In this document: one piece after another, positions 11,268 through 22,460 of the stretch
Layout: each line of letters opens with the position of its first letter
How positions within the stretch are numbered: the first letter of the stretch is position 1
Source: Nannobrachium achirus
Taxonomy: Eukaryota > Chordata > Actinopteri > Myctophiformes > Myctophidae
Assembly: GCA_963921795.1 (NCBI GenBank)
Contig: OY997647.1
Location: 60,414,357 to 60,478,356, forward strand
Direction of reading: 5' to 3'
Length of the DNA: 64,000 nt
The notes under the pieces: model-generated
What the model was told of the DNA's origin: nothing
Databases searched by the model: none
Seen by the model: the letters and a program-made list of their open reading frames with translations, nothing else
Translations under genes and position numbers: made by a program

Positions 11268-11625
11268 TATGTACCGATCAACTGGAATCAGTATCTGCCG
11301 ATACCGATATTCCCGATCACAGCGTCAAATCCATAAATTCTTACTGCAGCAGCATTTATATATTTAATGGTTCTTACAGAACATTGACATTGTATATTAA
11401 GTATAAATATTAGGAGGGTAGCAGGCTGAGGTCCTTTAGTATCCAATTCAACTTGTAGGAGTTGAAGCTGAGGTTACATTCAGTCCCACAGATAAATATT
11501 GTGAAAACAGCTGATCTAGCTTGTAGATCGGCAAAGCCGATAGAGGCAAAGCCGATACCGATCAAAGCCGATAGAGGCATTATCGGCTGATCGCGATCAC
11601 TCATCAATCAATCGGCCCATCTCTA
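11268..11625. repeat. Dispersed repeat rich in CCGATACCGAT words
   Basis: Begins GTACCGATCAACTGG, ends CGGCCCATCTCTA; interior repeats AAAGCCGATAGAGGC twice. Family not assigned. Confidence 0.45.
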
Positions 11626-12112
11626 ATGTATCCCCCCACCCTTCTCTAGGAAATGGAGCCCCGCTGATACATTAGTTAGTCAATGCTGCCTGTTCCAAAC
11701 ATTCACGAAGCAGATTCATTCCAGTGGAGGTTGATGACGTTAACGTCAGACGATGCGAAGGCTGAGGCGAGCACTAATGAGGCTCATGTCTAATCGCTGT
11801 CAGAGGAGGAGCCCTCTCACACTTGGGATGAAAAACAAAGCTGAGAGAGAGAAAGTGAGAAACGCCCGGGCCGTTGACGCATTCCTTTAATGGGAGGAAA
11901 CCTAACTAGAGCGATCGATGCCTCGGCCTGACTCTTTCCTTTTCTAACGGGGTTACTTTTGAGAAAGTCTCTCAAATAAAACAGCGCTTTGTTTGGGTTC
12001 ATTTTCTGTCATCAATGCATCCTTTGTTTCCGCCGGTGTATTGATCTGCGGCCTCCACAGCTATGCACGCTCAGAGAGTTTGGCTGTACTATATGTGGAG
12101 AGAGAGGTCTGG
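11626..12112. other. Unassigned sequence
   Basis: Balanced base composition; open frames are short and lack recognisable domains. Confidence 0.4.
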
Positions 12113-12126
12113 CCAGTGCTGTAAAG

Positions 12127-12516
12127 CAGTGGTTCTCAACCTGAGGTGTGGGACCCCCAGGGGGGTCCCCACACTATTTTGGGGGGTCCCCAGATGATTA
12201 ACTTAATTTGAAACATTGTTTTCTCACTCAACAGTAAAACAAAAAAGCATAAGGTTTAAGTGTATAGAGGGTATCTGCATATTTCTAAAGTGACAATGGA
12301 AGGACTTTTTAATACCTCTAAAATGACAAATTAAACATTGGCCAAATTGACAAACATTAGTGGCAGACTTTGTGAAAATAGCCGATATCTGCTATTTTCA
12401 CAATAGAACTGTTATAAAAAATGTAATGCCTCAAAAATGCTCGTCAAGGTGGGGGGGTCCCCATTTAAAATATGGTTATTTGGGGGGTCGTGGCCTGAAA
12501 AGGTTGAGAACCATTG
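12127..12516. mobile_element. hAT/Charlie-like MITE (family D) nested in family H
   Basis: Ends CAGTGGTTCTCAACC and GGTTGAGAACCATTG; flanks CTGTAAAG and GTGTAAAG agree at seven of eight bases. The interrupted sequence reads CAGTGCTGTAAAGTAACTAAG, the start of a family H repeat (compare 25609). Central hairpin has shrunk to AATAGCCGATATCTGCTATT. Confidence 0.85.
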
Positions 12517-12790
12517 GTGTAAAGTAACTAAGTACTTTAACTTTAGTACTGTACATAAGTACACTTTTGAGGTACTTTTACTTTACATTTGGCAAATGTA
12601 CTTTTACTCCACTAAAACTACATTTGGATTATTACAAAACAAACTGTAACCAGCCCTATATACATTTCGGCCATTTGAAAATATCTGATCTGCAAGCTCA
12701 CAATGCGTGGGTTCGTGATCACACCGATTTTTCAAAGATAGCAGATCTACAACGCGAGCTTGTATATCTGCTATTTTCCAATAGCTAAAG
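12517..12790. mobile_element. Family H repeat (AAAGTAACTAAGTACTTT)
   Basis: TACTTTTACTTTA words typical of a dispersed fish MITE also at 15640, 16100, 25609 and 57894. Contains two partial hairpin modules (12680-12780). Confidence 0.55.
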
Positions 12791-12990
12791 TACCCAGGGC
12801 CCAGGATTTGGTGCTGACACCCCCTGCTTCCCTCAGCTGTGGCAGCCTAAGAAGCTGCTTGGACTTGCTGATTGTTGACGATCCGCTCGGCTGCCCTCCA
12901 CTGCCTCCATATATATTATTATTGTGGGACTTGGCCTGGAAAGAGGAAAGGCAGAGCTGAGATTAAAGTTTCAAGAGGAACACCTGAACA

Positions 12991-13002
12991 CCTCTCTCTC
13001 CA

Positions 13003-13064
<62 letters not shown>

Positions 13065-13147
13065 GCTCTTTCTCTCTCTCTCGCTCGCTCTTGCTCTCAT
13101 GCCCTTTCTCCCTCGCTGGTGCACTCTCTCACACTCTCTCTCTCACA

Positions 13148-13182
<35 letters not shown>
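12991..13182 (+). repeat. (CT)n and (CA)n microsatellites
   Basis: CT run 12991-13058, CT-rich to 13144, then CA run 13151-13180. Open frames across it translate to SLSLS and HTHTH and are not genes. Confidence 0.95.
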
Positions 13183-13183
<1 letters not shown>

Positions 13184-13245
13184 GGGCTTATGCATGCACA
13201 CACGTTAACGTTCTGTTCGCCATTTCCTTTCGTACATCTCTCAAC

Positions 13246-13664
13246 CAGGGATGGGACGATTATGAACATTTCATATCACGATTATTGTGACAAAATAAAT
13301 CGTGATTTACGATATTATCGCGATAATCAAAATCCGTTATCCTGGGGTGGAACATTTGCCAAAAAATAGCAGATCTACAAGTTCACAACGCATCGCGTTG
13401 TGACGCGTTGTGAACTTGTAGATCGGCTTTTTTTTTGGCAAAGACATTTGATAGAGAGTGAAAAAAAGGCTATCAAGTACGTATATTATAAGTACCTTTT
13501 ACCAATTATAGAGGGTTTAAGTGATACCGGATATGCAGCTCGGCAAATAAAGGTGAATTGATCCCAGTGCATGACGGAGGACGATATCACGATAAATTAA
13601 ATCACCACGATACGATTATCCTGAGTGTTTTGTATCCCCATAAACGATAATCGTCCCATCCCTG
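13246..13664. mobile_element. hAT-type MITE (family C), complete
   Basis: Ends CAGGGATGGGACGAT and CGTCCCATCCCTG; identical octamers CTCTCAAC at 13238-13245 and 13665-13672. It contains a full hairpin module (about 13363-13432). Confidence 0.92.
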
Positions 13665-13925
13665 CTCTCAACATTTCTTTATTGCCATCTTCCCTTCTTG
13701 CTCTCTTTGTCTATCTCGCTCTCAATAATTGAGGAAGTGCGTGAGAGAGATCTCACATTATTTTGGGGGGTCCCCAGATGATTAACTTAATGTGAAACAT
13801 TGTTTTCTCACTCAACAGTAAACAAACCAGCATACTCTCAACATTTCTTTATTGCCATCTTCCCTCCTCGCTCTCTTTGTCTGTCTCGCTCTCAATAATT
13901 GAGGATGTTTGTGAGCGAGATCTCT
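13665..13925. repeat. 90 bp direct repeat flanking a family D fragment
   Basis: 13665-13755 and 13838-13925 share CTCAACATTTCTTTATTGCC and onward with a few differences. Between them, 13757-13835 is a piece of family D (GGGGGGTCCCCAGATGATTAA). Confidence 0.85.
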
Positions 13926-14035
13926 CGCACGCTTCCTCAATTATTGTTTTTGAGGATAAATAATTATCGTACCCGTAGCAGTTGAATAATCGACTGTCAT
14001 GCACGTTGCACGGTCGCTCATGCACATCCCTAGTC

Positions 14036-14265
14036 TATCGTTGCTGTCGGGTGGAAACCTTGTATCTCCAAATTTAAATTAGTGAAAACAGCCGATCTAC
14101 AAGCACACAACGCCTCGCACCGCGAGGCGTTGTGTGCTTGTAGATCTGCTGTGTTCACTACTTTTGTGCGACTGCCTTGAATGATGAAGCAGGGCTTTGC
14201 TTTGCGAAAAACGTACAAATGTGTAACTTGGAGATACAAGGTTTATGCCCGACAGTTACGATATA
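14036..14265. mobile_element. Family B MITE
   Basis: TATCGTTGCTGTCGGGTGG left and GCCCGACAGTTACGATA right, TA at both edges. Central hairpin GCCGATCTACAAGCACACAA pairs with TTGTGTGCTTGTAGATCTGC. Confidence 0.82.
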
Positions 14266-14809
14266 CAGTGTGTGTGTGTGTGTTTGTGCGTTTTTCTTTT
14301 CAATTATCACCCCATATTTTCACCCAGCGAGAGACTTTCGACTTTGCCTTTGTGTCAACAGGGAAAATTAATCGTAAATGGAAGCAGTCGTTTGTGTCCG
14401 TTCTGGTTAAGGTGCAAATTCTGCTAATTGGAACGACACCATCTGTAGTACAGACATAACAAGGACTGCATCTCATCTCACTGACCCGCATGGCTTCAGG
14501 GCATTCAGTTTGGCATGTTTTACAGTTTTCTTAGTAATTGGGCGGGAGGTGGCTGACTATAAAAATAATGGATGGTCGTTTCATCCCACTTAAAAGTTGC
14601 AAGTGTAGCTTTTCCCCCCCACAAACAAAAAGCGATCAATTTGGCTTTTACCACATAAGCACAATTTTATGCTTCATCATATCACACAAAAAAAAAGATC
14701 CCCTTCGATGCCCAAAATAGGGTTGACAGGTTGAAAGTGGTTAAAGGTCTTATGATGTCAAATTAAAAAAAAAAAACTTAACATTGAGTGTTTTTTCTGT
14801 AATCTGTAT

Positions 14810-17800
14810 TAGGGCTGTCCTCGACGCAGGATTTATCAAGTCGACTCGAGTCGTGGGGGTTAATCCGACGCATCGACGAATCGTTTATGTAAAAAAAAAA
14901 AGTGGTGCTTTAAAGACAGGGTAGCAGAATAACATCTACTTTGTCCCAATTTAATTGTTAGGTAGTTGTGAAAATATTTGCCAATGCAACCATATAGTTG
15001 TCTTGCCTGTTTTCAGAGTTGTATTCAGACGGAGATTTTAATGTCCTACTTTTTCAAAACTCCTCCTCCACGAGCTCGGGAATGGCCGAGCAAAAGCATG
15101 ACGTATGAAAGCAGAGCAACATCACGTGATCCCATTGAAAGGAATGTGAAGAATGTCTTGGAAATTACAATATTTTACACTATTTCTAATAAAGTGAACT
15201 CTTAACTTTCTTAATTGACATGAACAACAACATGAATGCTATACACTTGCAATTTTTTATAAAGAATCAATAAGCCGTTTTTTCCGTATCCATTATATAG
15301 TGTATGCACGTATTTTACTAGCCTGGGGGGCGTGTCTCTTCGCGGCCCGGTTCTCTAGCGAGGCACTGAGAAACACCAAGCCGAGATGGGTGCTCGTTTC
15401 GGCCAAATGCTGGAGTTGCCTCGGTGTGTGACTGTGGATGTTTTTTGTTTTTTTTTCCTCTCTCTCCTCCCGTTTTTTCCCCCTGCCTCTCCATTGATGT
15501 GTTCTCTACCTCTGACACGAGATTGGATTAACTCACCCAAAAGAAGGTAGACAAATGTATTCCACTGGAATTAGTTATTAAAAGGTGCTTCACAAACGCG
15601 AGTGACGGGCCGTGGGCTGTGCGAGCCACGTGACGAGCTCGACTGGTAAAGATACTCATACTTAAGTAAAAGTACTCTCATATCATTCTCGCACGCATGG
15701 ACAGTCACGCAGTGGCCAATCTACAGTACAAGCTCACAATTGTGAGCTTGCAGATCGGCTAGTTTCAAACAGCCAAGGTATAATAGGGCTAAAGTAGTTA
15801 TTATCTGGTCCTTCACAAACGCGAGTGACTGGGCCGTCGGCCGTTCGAACTCGCAATGGTGGAAAATATATTTTACTCAAGTAAAAGTACTCTCATATCA
15901 TTCTCGCATGACAGTCGCCTAGGACGTGACGACGTGCAGCTTGCAGATCGGCTAGTTTAAAACAGCCAAGGTATAAAATAGGTAGTTAATATATGTTTTA
16001 TATTATAATGTATTTCTGTTTTGATTGATTGAAGACTTTATTAGAAGTTTGCATAGGAAAAGGTACTGTAGTAACTAAAGCTTTCAAATAATTTTAATGG
16101 TGTAACCAGTATTTGCCTCAGAGATAGATGTAGTGTAGTAGAAGTGAAAGTATTGGAAATTGGAAATATCCAAGTACAAATACCTCAACATTGTACTTGA
16201 GTACAGTACTTGAGTAAATATACTTATAGTTACTTTACACATCGCGGTGATGTCCGGGCGTGCAGCGAGCCGCGAACACAAACAGTCACGCAATCAAACA
16301 GTCTGCAATGTGTCTCTACTACTGAAGTAGGCTAAAGTACACACAATCAGAACATTAAACAATTATTTCACTAATCGTTCACTCTCTCAGTGCAGACTGG
16401 AGAGTCCTGCAGAAACAGGCAGAGGGGAGGGGGGTGACGGTCTGTCTGTCTGCCTGTCTCTCACTGACTGAAACGAGCCTCCGCTGTGAGTCACGGAAGA
16501 GGCGTGGTCCCGAAGTCGAGGGAAGCAGAAGGAAGTAGAGGGTGTAGAGGGAGACACTGATTATAACTTCAAATGTGCCTATGTCTTTTGTGTTTTTATT
16601 TATTTTAAATTTATTTGGGCATCCTTAGGGGATCTTTGAGAGATATGCGTCATTATTTAGATAAAGAAAGATTCCTGCTCCCCCTCCTTTAAGCTTTTAA
16701 ACCACGTCAACGTAATACAATAAAACAGCAATATGTTTTAAGCCTTTAAAGTGAATTAGATCCATGAACTACCGTGCATATTGAGACATGATAGCGGTGG
16801 ACACTGGACATTAACTCATTCCCTGCCAGGCCCGATAGTCCCGAGATTATTCCAATGTCTTTCCCCGCCAGGCCCCATAGTCCCGAGAATTAAAAAAAAA
16901 AAAAAAAAAAAAAAAATCAAAAAAAAATTTTTTCAAAAAAAAATTTTGACCCCCAAAAATGGAGTAGGCATGATAGCAATCGCGAAATTGCATGTTTAAC
17001 CCCCATAGCAACCCCATCTTTCAAGCATGGCAGCCATTTTGGCAGCCATCTTTGTTAACTCATTGAGTGCCAATCCCGAACTAGTTCGGCTTTATTAGCG
17101 TATCGCAGTGTGCCGATCCCGAACAAGTTCGGCTTTTTTTTTTTTGGACCCCATCAAATCTGGTGAACATGATTTCAATCGCGATTTTGCATGTTCCACC
17201 CCATACAACCCCATCTAACATACAGGGCAGCCATGTTTGTTTACATAACATGTAAAACATAATGGCGATTATCTCAAGAATGCCTGAACGGATTTCCAAT
17301 CGGATTTTTTTGTTTGAAAGCTGTGAACAAACTGCACAAATCCACTCCAATGCAATCCAGGATTGCATTGGATTTTTTAGAGCTCATTCTTCTCTGTTTT
17401 TTTCCCATGCATGAGGTGTGCAAGGTTTAATCATGGCTAAGTTGACGAAAATAAGGCTTCTAAAATGCTTGGTAGCCAATAGCTAACTTCAAGCTAACTT
17501 CATCCTCTTCCTGTACATGCACAAAGGAAAGTGTTCAGGCAAGTCATGGCTGCAGGGCTTCTGCATATACCTGCATATACCAGCATATCTCTATGGGATT
17601 TTCTCTGGTCACTGGGCGCCCTCTAGTGGTGAAAGGGGTGGCACTCAAAGAGTTAAACATAGTGGCTGTTATCTCATGAATGCCTGAACGGATTTCCATT
17701 CGGATTTTTTTGTTTGAAAGCTGTGAGCAATGTGGACACACGTGGTGCATTATCTAGGCATGGGTGTGCATGATCCGTGCACACCCAATTACATGGAAGT

Positions 17801-18481
17801 CTATGGAGACGAATGGCAGGTGGGAGTACGGAGGTATGTTAAAATGGCGGTCAATGTGTTAATGACGATAAGATTGCGTCCAGCCGTGCGTAATTGTGAA
17901 TTGTGGAGCAGAGTAGAACAACGGAGGAGAGAATAATGCATCTCTTTGACAGCATGTCGTGTATTATTTCCACAAGTTGTATTTTCTCAGAGCACAGCGC
18001 TGCTGTATCAAAAGAGCTATGTTGCCGATCTGGTGCGAGATAATAAAAACAGTTCGCCCGTCGCTATTCCTCAGCCTGTGACCACCACACAGGCACACAC
18101 CCACGGCAGTGAAAGTGAAAGCGCTTTGCGCTGGCTCTGCTGCTTCTTTGGCCAGCTCTCAAGTAGAATAACAAAACGTTGACGCATTTCCTCTCCAAGC
18201 GGTTAACTTCAAAATAAGAGCTCCCTGTCATATGATCAAGGCAACTTTCAAGTCACGTGAACTGATTTTATTTTTAAATCTAGTTTACAAGTAGTAGGAA
18301 GTATGGACTCAATAAGATTTACATGACAGTCACAGTCGAGCGCTCTCATACCGCACCACAGTAACTGGTGTGATAAAAAAATATATATATTTTTGACGGC
18401 TCGACTCAAACAATTGGCGTCAATTCCGGGGGCTTAAAACGACGCGTCGATTCGTTTTCTTTTTTTTAGAGGACAGGCCTA
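14810..18481. mobile_element. 3.7 kb hAT-type insertion
   Basis: Ends TAGGGCTGTCCTC and GAGGACAGGCCTA with identical octamers ATCTGTAT at 14802-14809 and 18482-18489. Both ends continue with GTCGA-rich sequence. The interior is a mosaic of family H pieces (about 15590-16240), AT-rich sequence and a nested TTAA element; no transposase frame was recognised, so it is a relic or non-autonomous. Confidence 0.85.
17055..17656. mobile_element. piggyBac-like TTAA element nested in the 3.7 kb insertion
   Basis: TTAACTCATTGAGTGCCA at the left mirrors TGGCACTCAAAGAGTTAA at the right. Interior includes AAGTTCGGC words and GCCTGAACGGATTTCCA, also present at 56590. Confidence 0.75.
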
Positions 18482-18489
18482 ATCTGTAT

Positions 18490-19433
18490 ATATATCTCTG
18501 GCACTGTTGGAGCGGTCGGCGTGAAACTGTGCATGCATGCAAAAACCTCTGCCCCAAATCTTTAACGCCAGTCTTTTATAGCGCCACCGGGAGGCCGATC
18601 TTTGCACCTACAAAAAAATAATATAATATTTTCTTATTCCATCCTGATTGGATTCCAAGGTTTGCAGGAGTGGCCCGTTTTGAACAAAACGCCACACATC
18701 ATGAATGCAGTGCTCGAATGCTGGGAAACCACTAAGCCAAGGAAGAACCCTCGGCCTCATCCCAATTTCCTCTAATCTCCTCAACAGCCCACTTAACATT
18801 TTGGCCTGTAACTCTTAAAGTGTAGGTTGTACAATCAGCATATTCCCCCCACCCCCCTGGATCCCTTGGATCATGATGCAACTTAGAGTGCAACTTATTT
18901 ACTACTTATTTGTGCAAGATTACATTTTCTGCCATACTGTGTTTTCTTCAAAACACACTTTTTGCTACTACTCCTACAGATTGTGTCCAAAACTCCATGT
19001 GATCAAGATGTCAGATTCCGATGCCTTCCCCCAGGTCGGGTCGGCAACCCGGCCTGGGGGAGACCTGCTGAGACTTTCTAGTCTCTCTCTCTTTCTCTTC
19101 TTTTACGTATCCCCCCCCCCCCCCCCTCTCTCTCTCCCCTCCTCATCCTTTGTTGCTGTGGTGGTTTTCAGCCATGGAGCTCTGGTAAAGTTTGAGAACC
19201 ACTGATTTAGACCAAAATGAAGGTTTAAACGAATTCTGCAATGCATCTCTGTATTAACAATTCAACAGGATTCCCCCCCCCCCCCCCCCCTCATTGTATC
19301 ACGATATATAGGATATCTCTGAAAAGGCATATCATGGAGACATGGTATCGTCTCAACAATATGTATCGCCATATGGCCCACCCCTAGGTCTTAGTGGAGT
19401 GGTGTTATGGTCCCTCATGTACTCACATGGACA
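18490..19433. other. Unassigned sequence with repeat fragments
   Basis: 18540-18800 resembles part of the 37735-38880 repeat (TTTTATAGCGCCACC then GATTGG). C runs at 19110-19126 and 19271-19290. No gene recognised. Confidence 0.45.
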
Positions 19434-19961
19434 TAATCCTTTTTTTTATTTTTATTTATATAATTTTTATCCACGGTTTTGCAACCCATTTTCACCCAGT
19501 GCCAATTGCCTATGTAATCCTGGGCTCTGCTCTCCCTCTGCCGCGCCTGGGGAGACAACGGACTGACCTCATGCTTCCTTCAATGCATGATTAGTCCAAG
19601 TTGTTTCTTCTCACCTGACAGGGGGGATTTCCCTGGTTTGGACGTAGCGCGTGGAAGGAACACGTTATTCCAACCAGTTCCTTTCCCCTCCATCAGGCGC
19701 CCCGGCTGGCCAGGGGGAGGCATTATTGAGACCAGGATTACTGCATGTTTTTGTGAGGGTATCAACCCTAGGAGACACGGGGAGAACATGCAAACTCCAC
19801 ACAGAAAGGCCCTATCACCGACCCCACCTAGGGTGTGGGCGCTGATGATGCGGAGGGAGAAACACACCCCCAGCACCCACAGTGTCCCCCCCGGCAGGAA
19901 TTGAACCCAGGACCTTCTAGCTCTGAGGCGAAGCACTAACCACTGCGCCACCGCGCCCCCC
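19434..19961 (-). mobile_element. tRNA-derived V-SINE-like element
   Basis: On the minus strand the head reads GGTGGCGCAGTGGTTAG (A box) and GGTTCAATTCC (B box), followed by CTTTCTGTGTGGAGTTTGC and TTCTCCCCGTGTC, the conserved V-SINE segment known from DANA/HE1 elements. Tail is A/T-rich near 19440. The 123 residue open frame across it is a shadow. Confidence 0.88.
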
Positions 19962-20315
19962 TTTACGGAGCCTTTTTAAAAGTTATGGTTGCTTTTCACA
20001 TCGGAGGTCTGCCGTGTCCAACAGGATTGCAGCGGCTCCTCCTAATGGAGCTGTGCGTGTCGGCTGAGCTGCCGAGGATAGATGCAGTAGTAAAGTGTGT
20101 TAATATTCTCCCGTTCCTTTTCCAGGGTTGTGGCGAATTAACTTTCGATTCAATTACCTTTTCATCTCAAAAATGCAAATTGAAAATGCAGCTCACATAA
20201 TAGCGATAAGGGCTTCAATTGAGCAACATCGTTTGTGCAGAAAGGCTTCCAGGCGTCCAGGGCCTTATCAAAAATGTGGAACAAAGTTAACTTGAGATGC
20301 ATCGCTAGACTAACC

Positions 20316-20318
<3 letters not shown>
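19962..20318 (+). other. STT3B intron sequence, unassigned
   Basis: No repeat ends or extra exon recognised. Confidence 0.45.
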
Positions 20319-20359
<41 letters not shown>

Positions 20360-20374
20360 GCGTGTGCGTGTGTG
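20319..20374 (+). repeat. (TG)n microsatellite beside the acceptor of exon 20386
   Basis: TG repeat with a few CG interruptions at its 3' side, ending 11 bases before the splice acceptor AG. UG-rich tracts at this position are known binding sites for TDP-43 and CELF proteins. Confidence 0.97.
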
Positions 20375-20385
20375 TTTTATTCCAG

Positions 20386-20485
20386 GTATCTGCATGGGGA
20401 GGTTACGTCTTCATAATCAATCTGATACCGCTGCACGTGTTTGTACTGCTGCTGATGCAGCGCTATAGCACGAGAGTGTACATTG
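20386..20485 (+). CDS. stt3b: STT3B internal exon (first in window)
   Basis: Encodes [19 protein letters not shown] and continues to YSTRVYI, a hydrophobic membrane segment of the oligosaccharyltransferase catalytic subunit STT3, an ER membrane protein that transfers the lipid-linked glycan to asparagine. The acceptor is TTTTATTCCAG before 20386 and the donor is GTAAGA at 20486. The exon is 100 nt, starts in phase 0 and ends with one base of an Ala codon completed by the next exon. Assignment to STT3B rather than STT3A rests on the downstream exon with the acidic NPPAEDSSDEDDKR stretch. The preceding exon, which in vertebrates ends in a segment like SYFYM, was not found anywhere in 1-20385, so it lies outside the window or was missed. 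The exon sits between a (TG)n tract upstream and a (CA)n tract downstream. Confidence 0.95.
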
Positions 20486-20490
20486 GTAAG

Positions 20491-20501
20491 ACACACACAC
20501 A

Positions 20502-20559
<58 letters not shown>
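20491..20559 (+). repeat. (CA)n microsatellite just inside the intron
   Basis: About 34 CA units starting five bases after the donor GT. In the transcript they are complementary to the UG tract on the other side of the 100 nt exon. Confidence 0.97.
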
Positions 20560-20562
<3 letters not shown>

Positions 20563-20760
20563 TTGCAATTGCTACTTTGTGGGGACATTACACATAGTCT
20601 ACTATCTTTTTGGGGACATTCCATTCATTTTTAACCCTAACCCTTAACCTAACCCCTAAACACCTTGTGGGGACATATTAATTTGTCCCCACAAGGTTTT
20701 TTCCTCCGATTGTACTATCTTTGTGGGGACATGAGGTCCCCACAAAGATAGTATTGCAAG
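20560..20760. repeat. TGTGGGGACAT repeat with two hairpins and telomere-like words
   Basis: TGTGGGGACAT words occur on both strands: CCTTGTGGGGACA pairs with TGTCCCCACAAGG (20661-20697) and CTATCTTTGTGGGGAC with GTCCCCACAAAGATAG (20714-20752). Between lies ACCCTAACCCTTAACCTAACC. Confidence 0.85.
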
Positions 20761-20762
<2 letters not shown>

Positions 20763-20830
<68 letters not shown>

Positions 20831-20862
20831 CACACACACACACGCGCACACACACACACACA
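20763..20862 (+). repeat. (CA)n microsatellite
   Basis: About 50 units with CGC interruptions. Confidence 0.95.
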
Positions 20863-21677
20863 GAGACACACCATTCTCTACTGCATACTCCCGTCTTGAA
20901 GCAGACACCAACCTGAGACATGCCGTCAAATTCGCACGCCCACCCGCGGCTCAAATCGAGCTGAACAAACCAACGTGTTTCGTTCTACCTGCCGCGGCGC
21001 ATCCCGAGAGTCAGGAATACTCTGCCAAGTGTCTGCGAGAGTCCGTGGGAACTCTTCCGCTTTATCCCACACATTGACTTCCCCGCGTTGGACTCCCAGC
21101 GGCGACCTCGAGCGCCCGTTCCCACGTCTTGTGTCCGTCTCACGGAATGCTACGCTTCGGCAGTGAGTCACGTTGCGGCCGACGAAACAAACACCTACGC
21201 ACTGCAGCCACGTGAACGAGTGCAGAGCTGTAGTAAAAAGAGATCGAAGGTAGGAGACTGGCCCAAATGTTCTGTAGTGTAGACCAGGGGTTCCCAAACT
21301 TTTTTGTCTCAGGGCATCCCATGAATATATTTTTTTTAATCCGAGGCACCCCTTCATTATAATTTTCATTCCCAGCTCCTTATATTGAAAACTTGTATGT
21401 CCAAAACCGTTTTGTATTTATCATCTACTGTAAAAAATGTACTAAACTAGTGAAAACAGCAGATCTACAAGCACACAATAATACTTTAGGCTACAGTTTG
21501 TAGTACGGTATGTTAATGTAAAAAACACTGAATCGATAGTCAGCCCAGGCTGGAGAAGAGTGAAGATAAATGATATGGCATCAAGCATCATTTACATCTG
21601 ATTATGTGTTGTTATTCACTGTCAACCCCCTGCCTCTTATCTCAGAGTGCAGTGAAAATCAATGGCCACCCCATTTT
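20863..21677 (+). other. STT3B intron, mostly unassigned
   Basis: 21285 starts CAGGGGTTCCCAAAC, a hAT-like end without a clear partner; 21370-21475 is a fragment of family B (TTGTATGTCCAAAACCG and half a hairpin). The 147 residue minus-strand frame here has no recognisable domain. Confidence 0.45.
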
Positions 21678-22274
21678 TTAACCCATTCAGAACGGGTACA
21701 CATTTTGTGTATCATTATTTTATGCTTTAACTATTGAAAAATAGCAGATATACAAGCTCACAGCGCGGCACCAAGTGCCGCGCTGCGAGCTTGTAGATCT
21801 GCTATTTTTGAAAAAATCGTGAAAATTAGAATTTTGACCCGATTCTATGAGGAGTCTTTTGAATCCTTCTAAGGTTTTTTGAAAAACCCTATGTTTCTAT
21901 GTCAGCAATCGTCAAAGAAAAGGTCCTTTTCACTTCAACTGGAGCTCATTCGGTCTGTTCTTGAGAGACTACTATGTCAGTGGTTCTCACACCTTTTCAT
22001 GTGAAGGACCCCCAAAATGATATTTATTTGGCCACGGACCCCCATCTGAAAATATCTAGTTCCAGGGACCCCCCCCAGAAGCAAAATTTGAGTTACAAAC
22101 GTTCGCTTTGAAAATACATATATTCAAAGATTTGCACACATTTTTCACGACTTTTTCAAAAATAGCAGATCTACAAGCTCGCAGCGCGGCACTCGGTGCC
22201 GCGCTGTGAGCTTGTAGATCTGCTATTTTTCACTGGTTAAAGCTTTCAATAATTCTAGGCCTAAATGGGTTTAA
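21678..22274. mobile_element. piggyBac-like element (family J)
   Basis: TTAACCCATTCAGAACGGG left, CCTAAATGGGTTTAA right. Carries two full hairpin modules (about 21734-21810 and 22155-22235) and the core GTGAAGGACCCCCAAAATGA that is also inside hAT-type family A. Confidence 0.75.
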
Positions 22275-22460
22275 ATGAGGTGGCTTTGACCTGGACCTTC
22301 ATCAGATTAGTAATTCCCCACAGCCACCGTCCTCCTGAAGGAGATGGCTGGCATTAGTTGATGTGGAAGAGATCTACCCTCCCGTGCTCCTCCATCATTC
22401 TAACAGGTTGTTTGTTAGAGCCAGGCCAATATTTGACTTTTTCTCCGTATCAGCAATAAT

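Noticed and set aside
12872..13369. 165 residue open frame
   Set aside because: It is translated CT and CA microsatellite (SLSLS, HTHTH) plus part of a MITE; no protein domain.
19580..19951. 123 residue minus-strand open frame
   Set aside because: Translation of a tRNA-derived SINE; the A and B boxes show its nature.
19895..19961. Functional tRNA gene on the minus strand
   Set aside because: A and B boxes are present but no cloverleaf with acceptor stem could be drawn; SINE body follows directly.
1..20385. An upstream STT3B exon ending in a SYFYM-like segment
   Set aside because: No matching coding segment with a donor was found by reading; it is probably beyond the left edge.
20630..20660. 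Interstitial telomere
   Set aside because: Only three or four imperfect CCCTAA-like words; part of the TGTGGGGACAT repeat.
20926..21369. 147 residue minus-strand open frame
   Set aside because: No recognisable domain, overlaps a hAT-like end; treated as chance.
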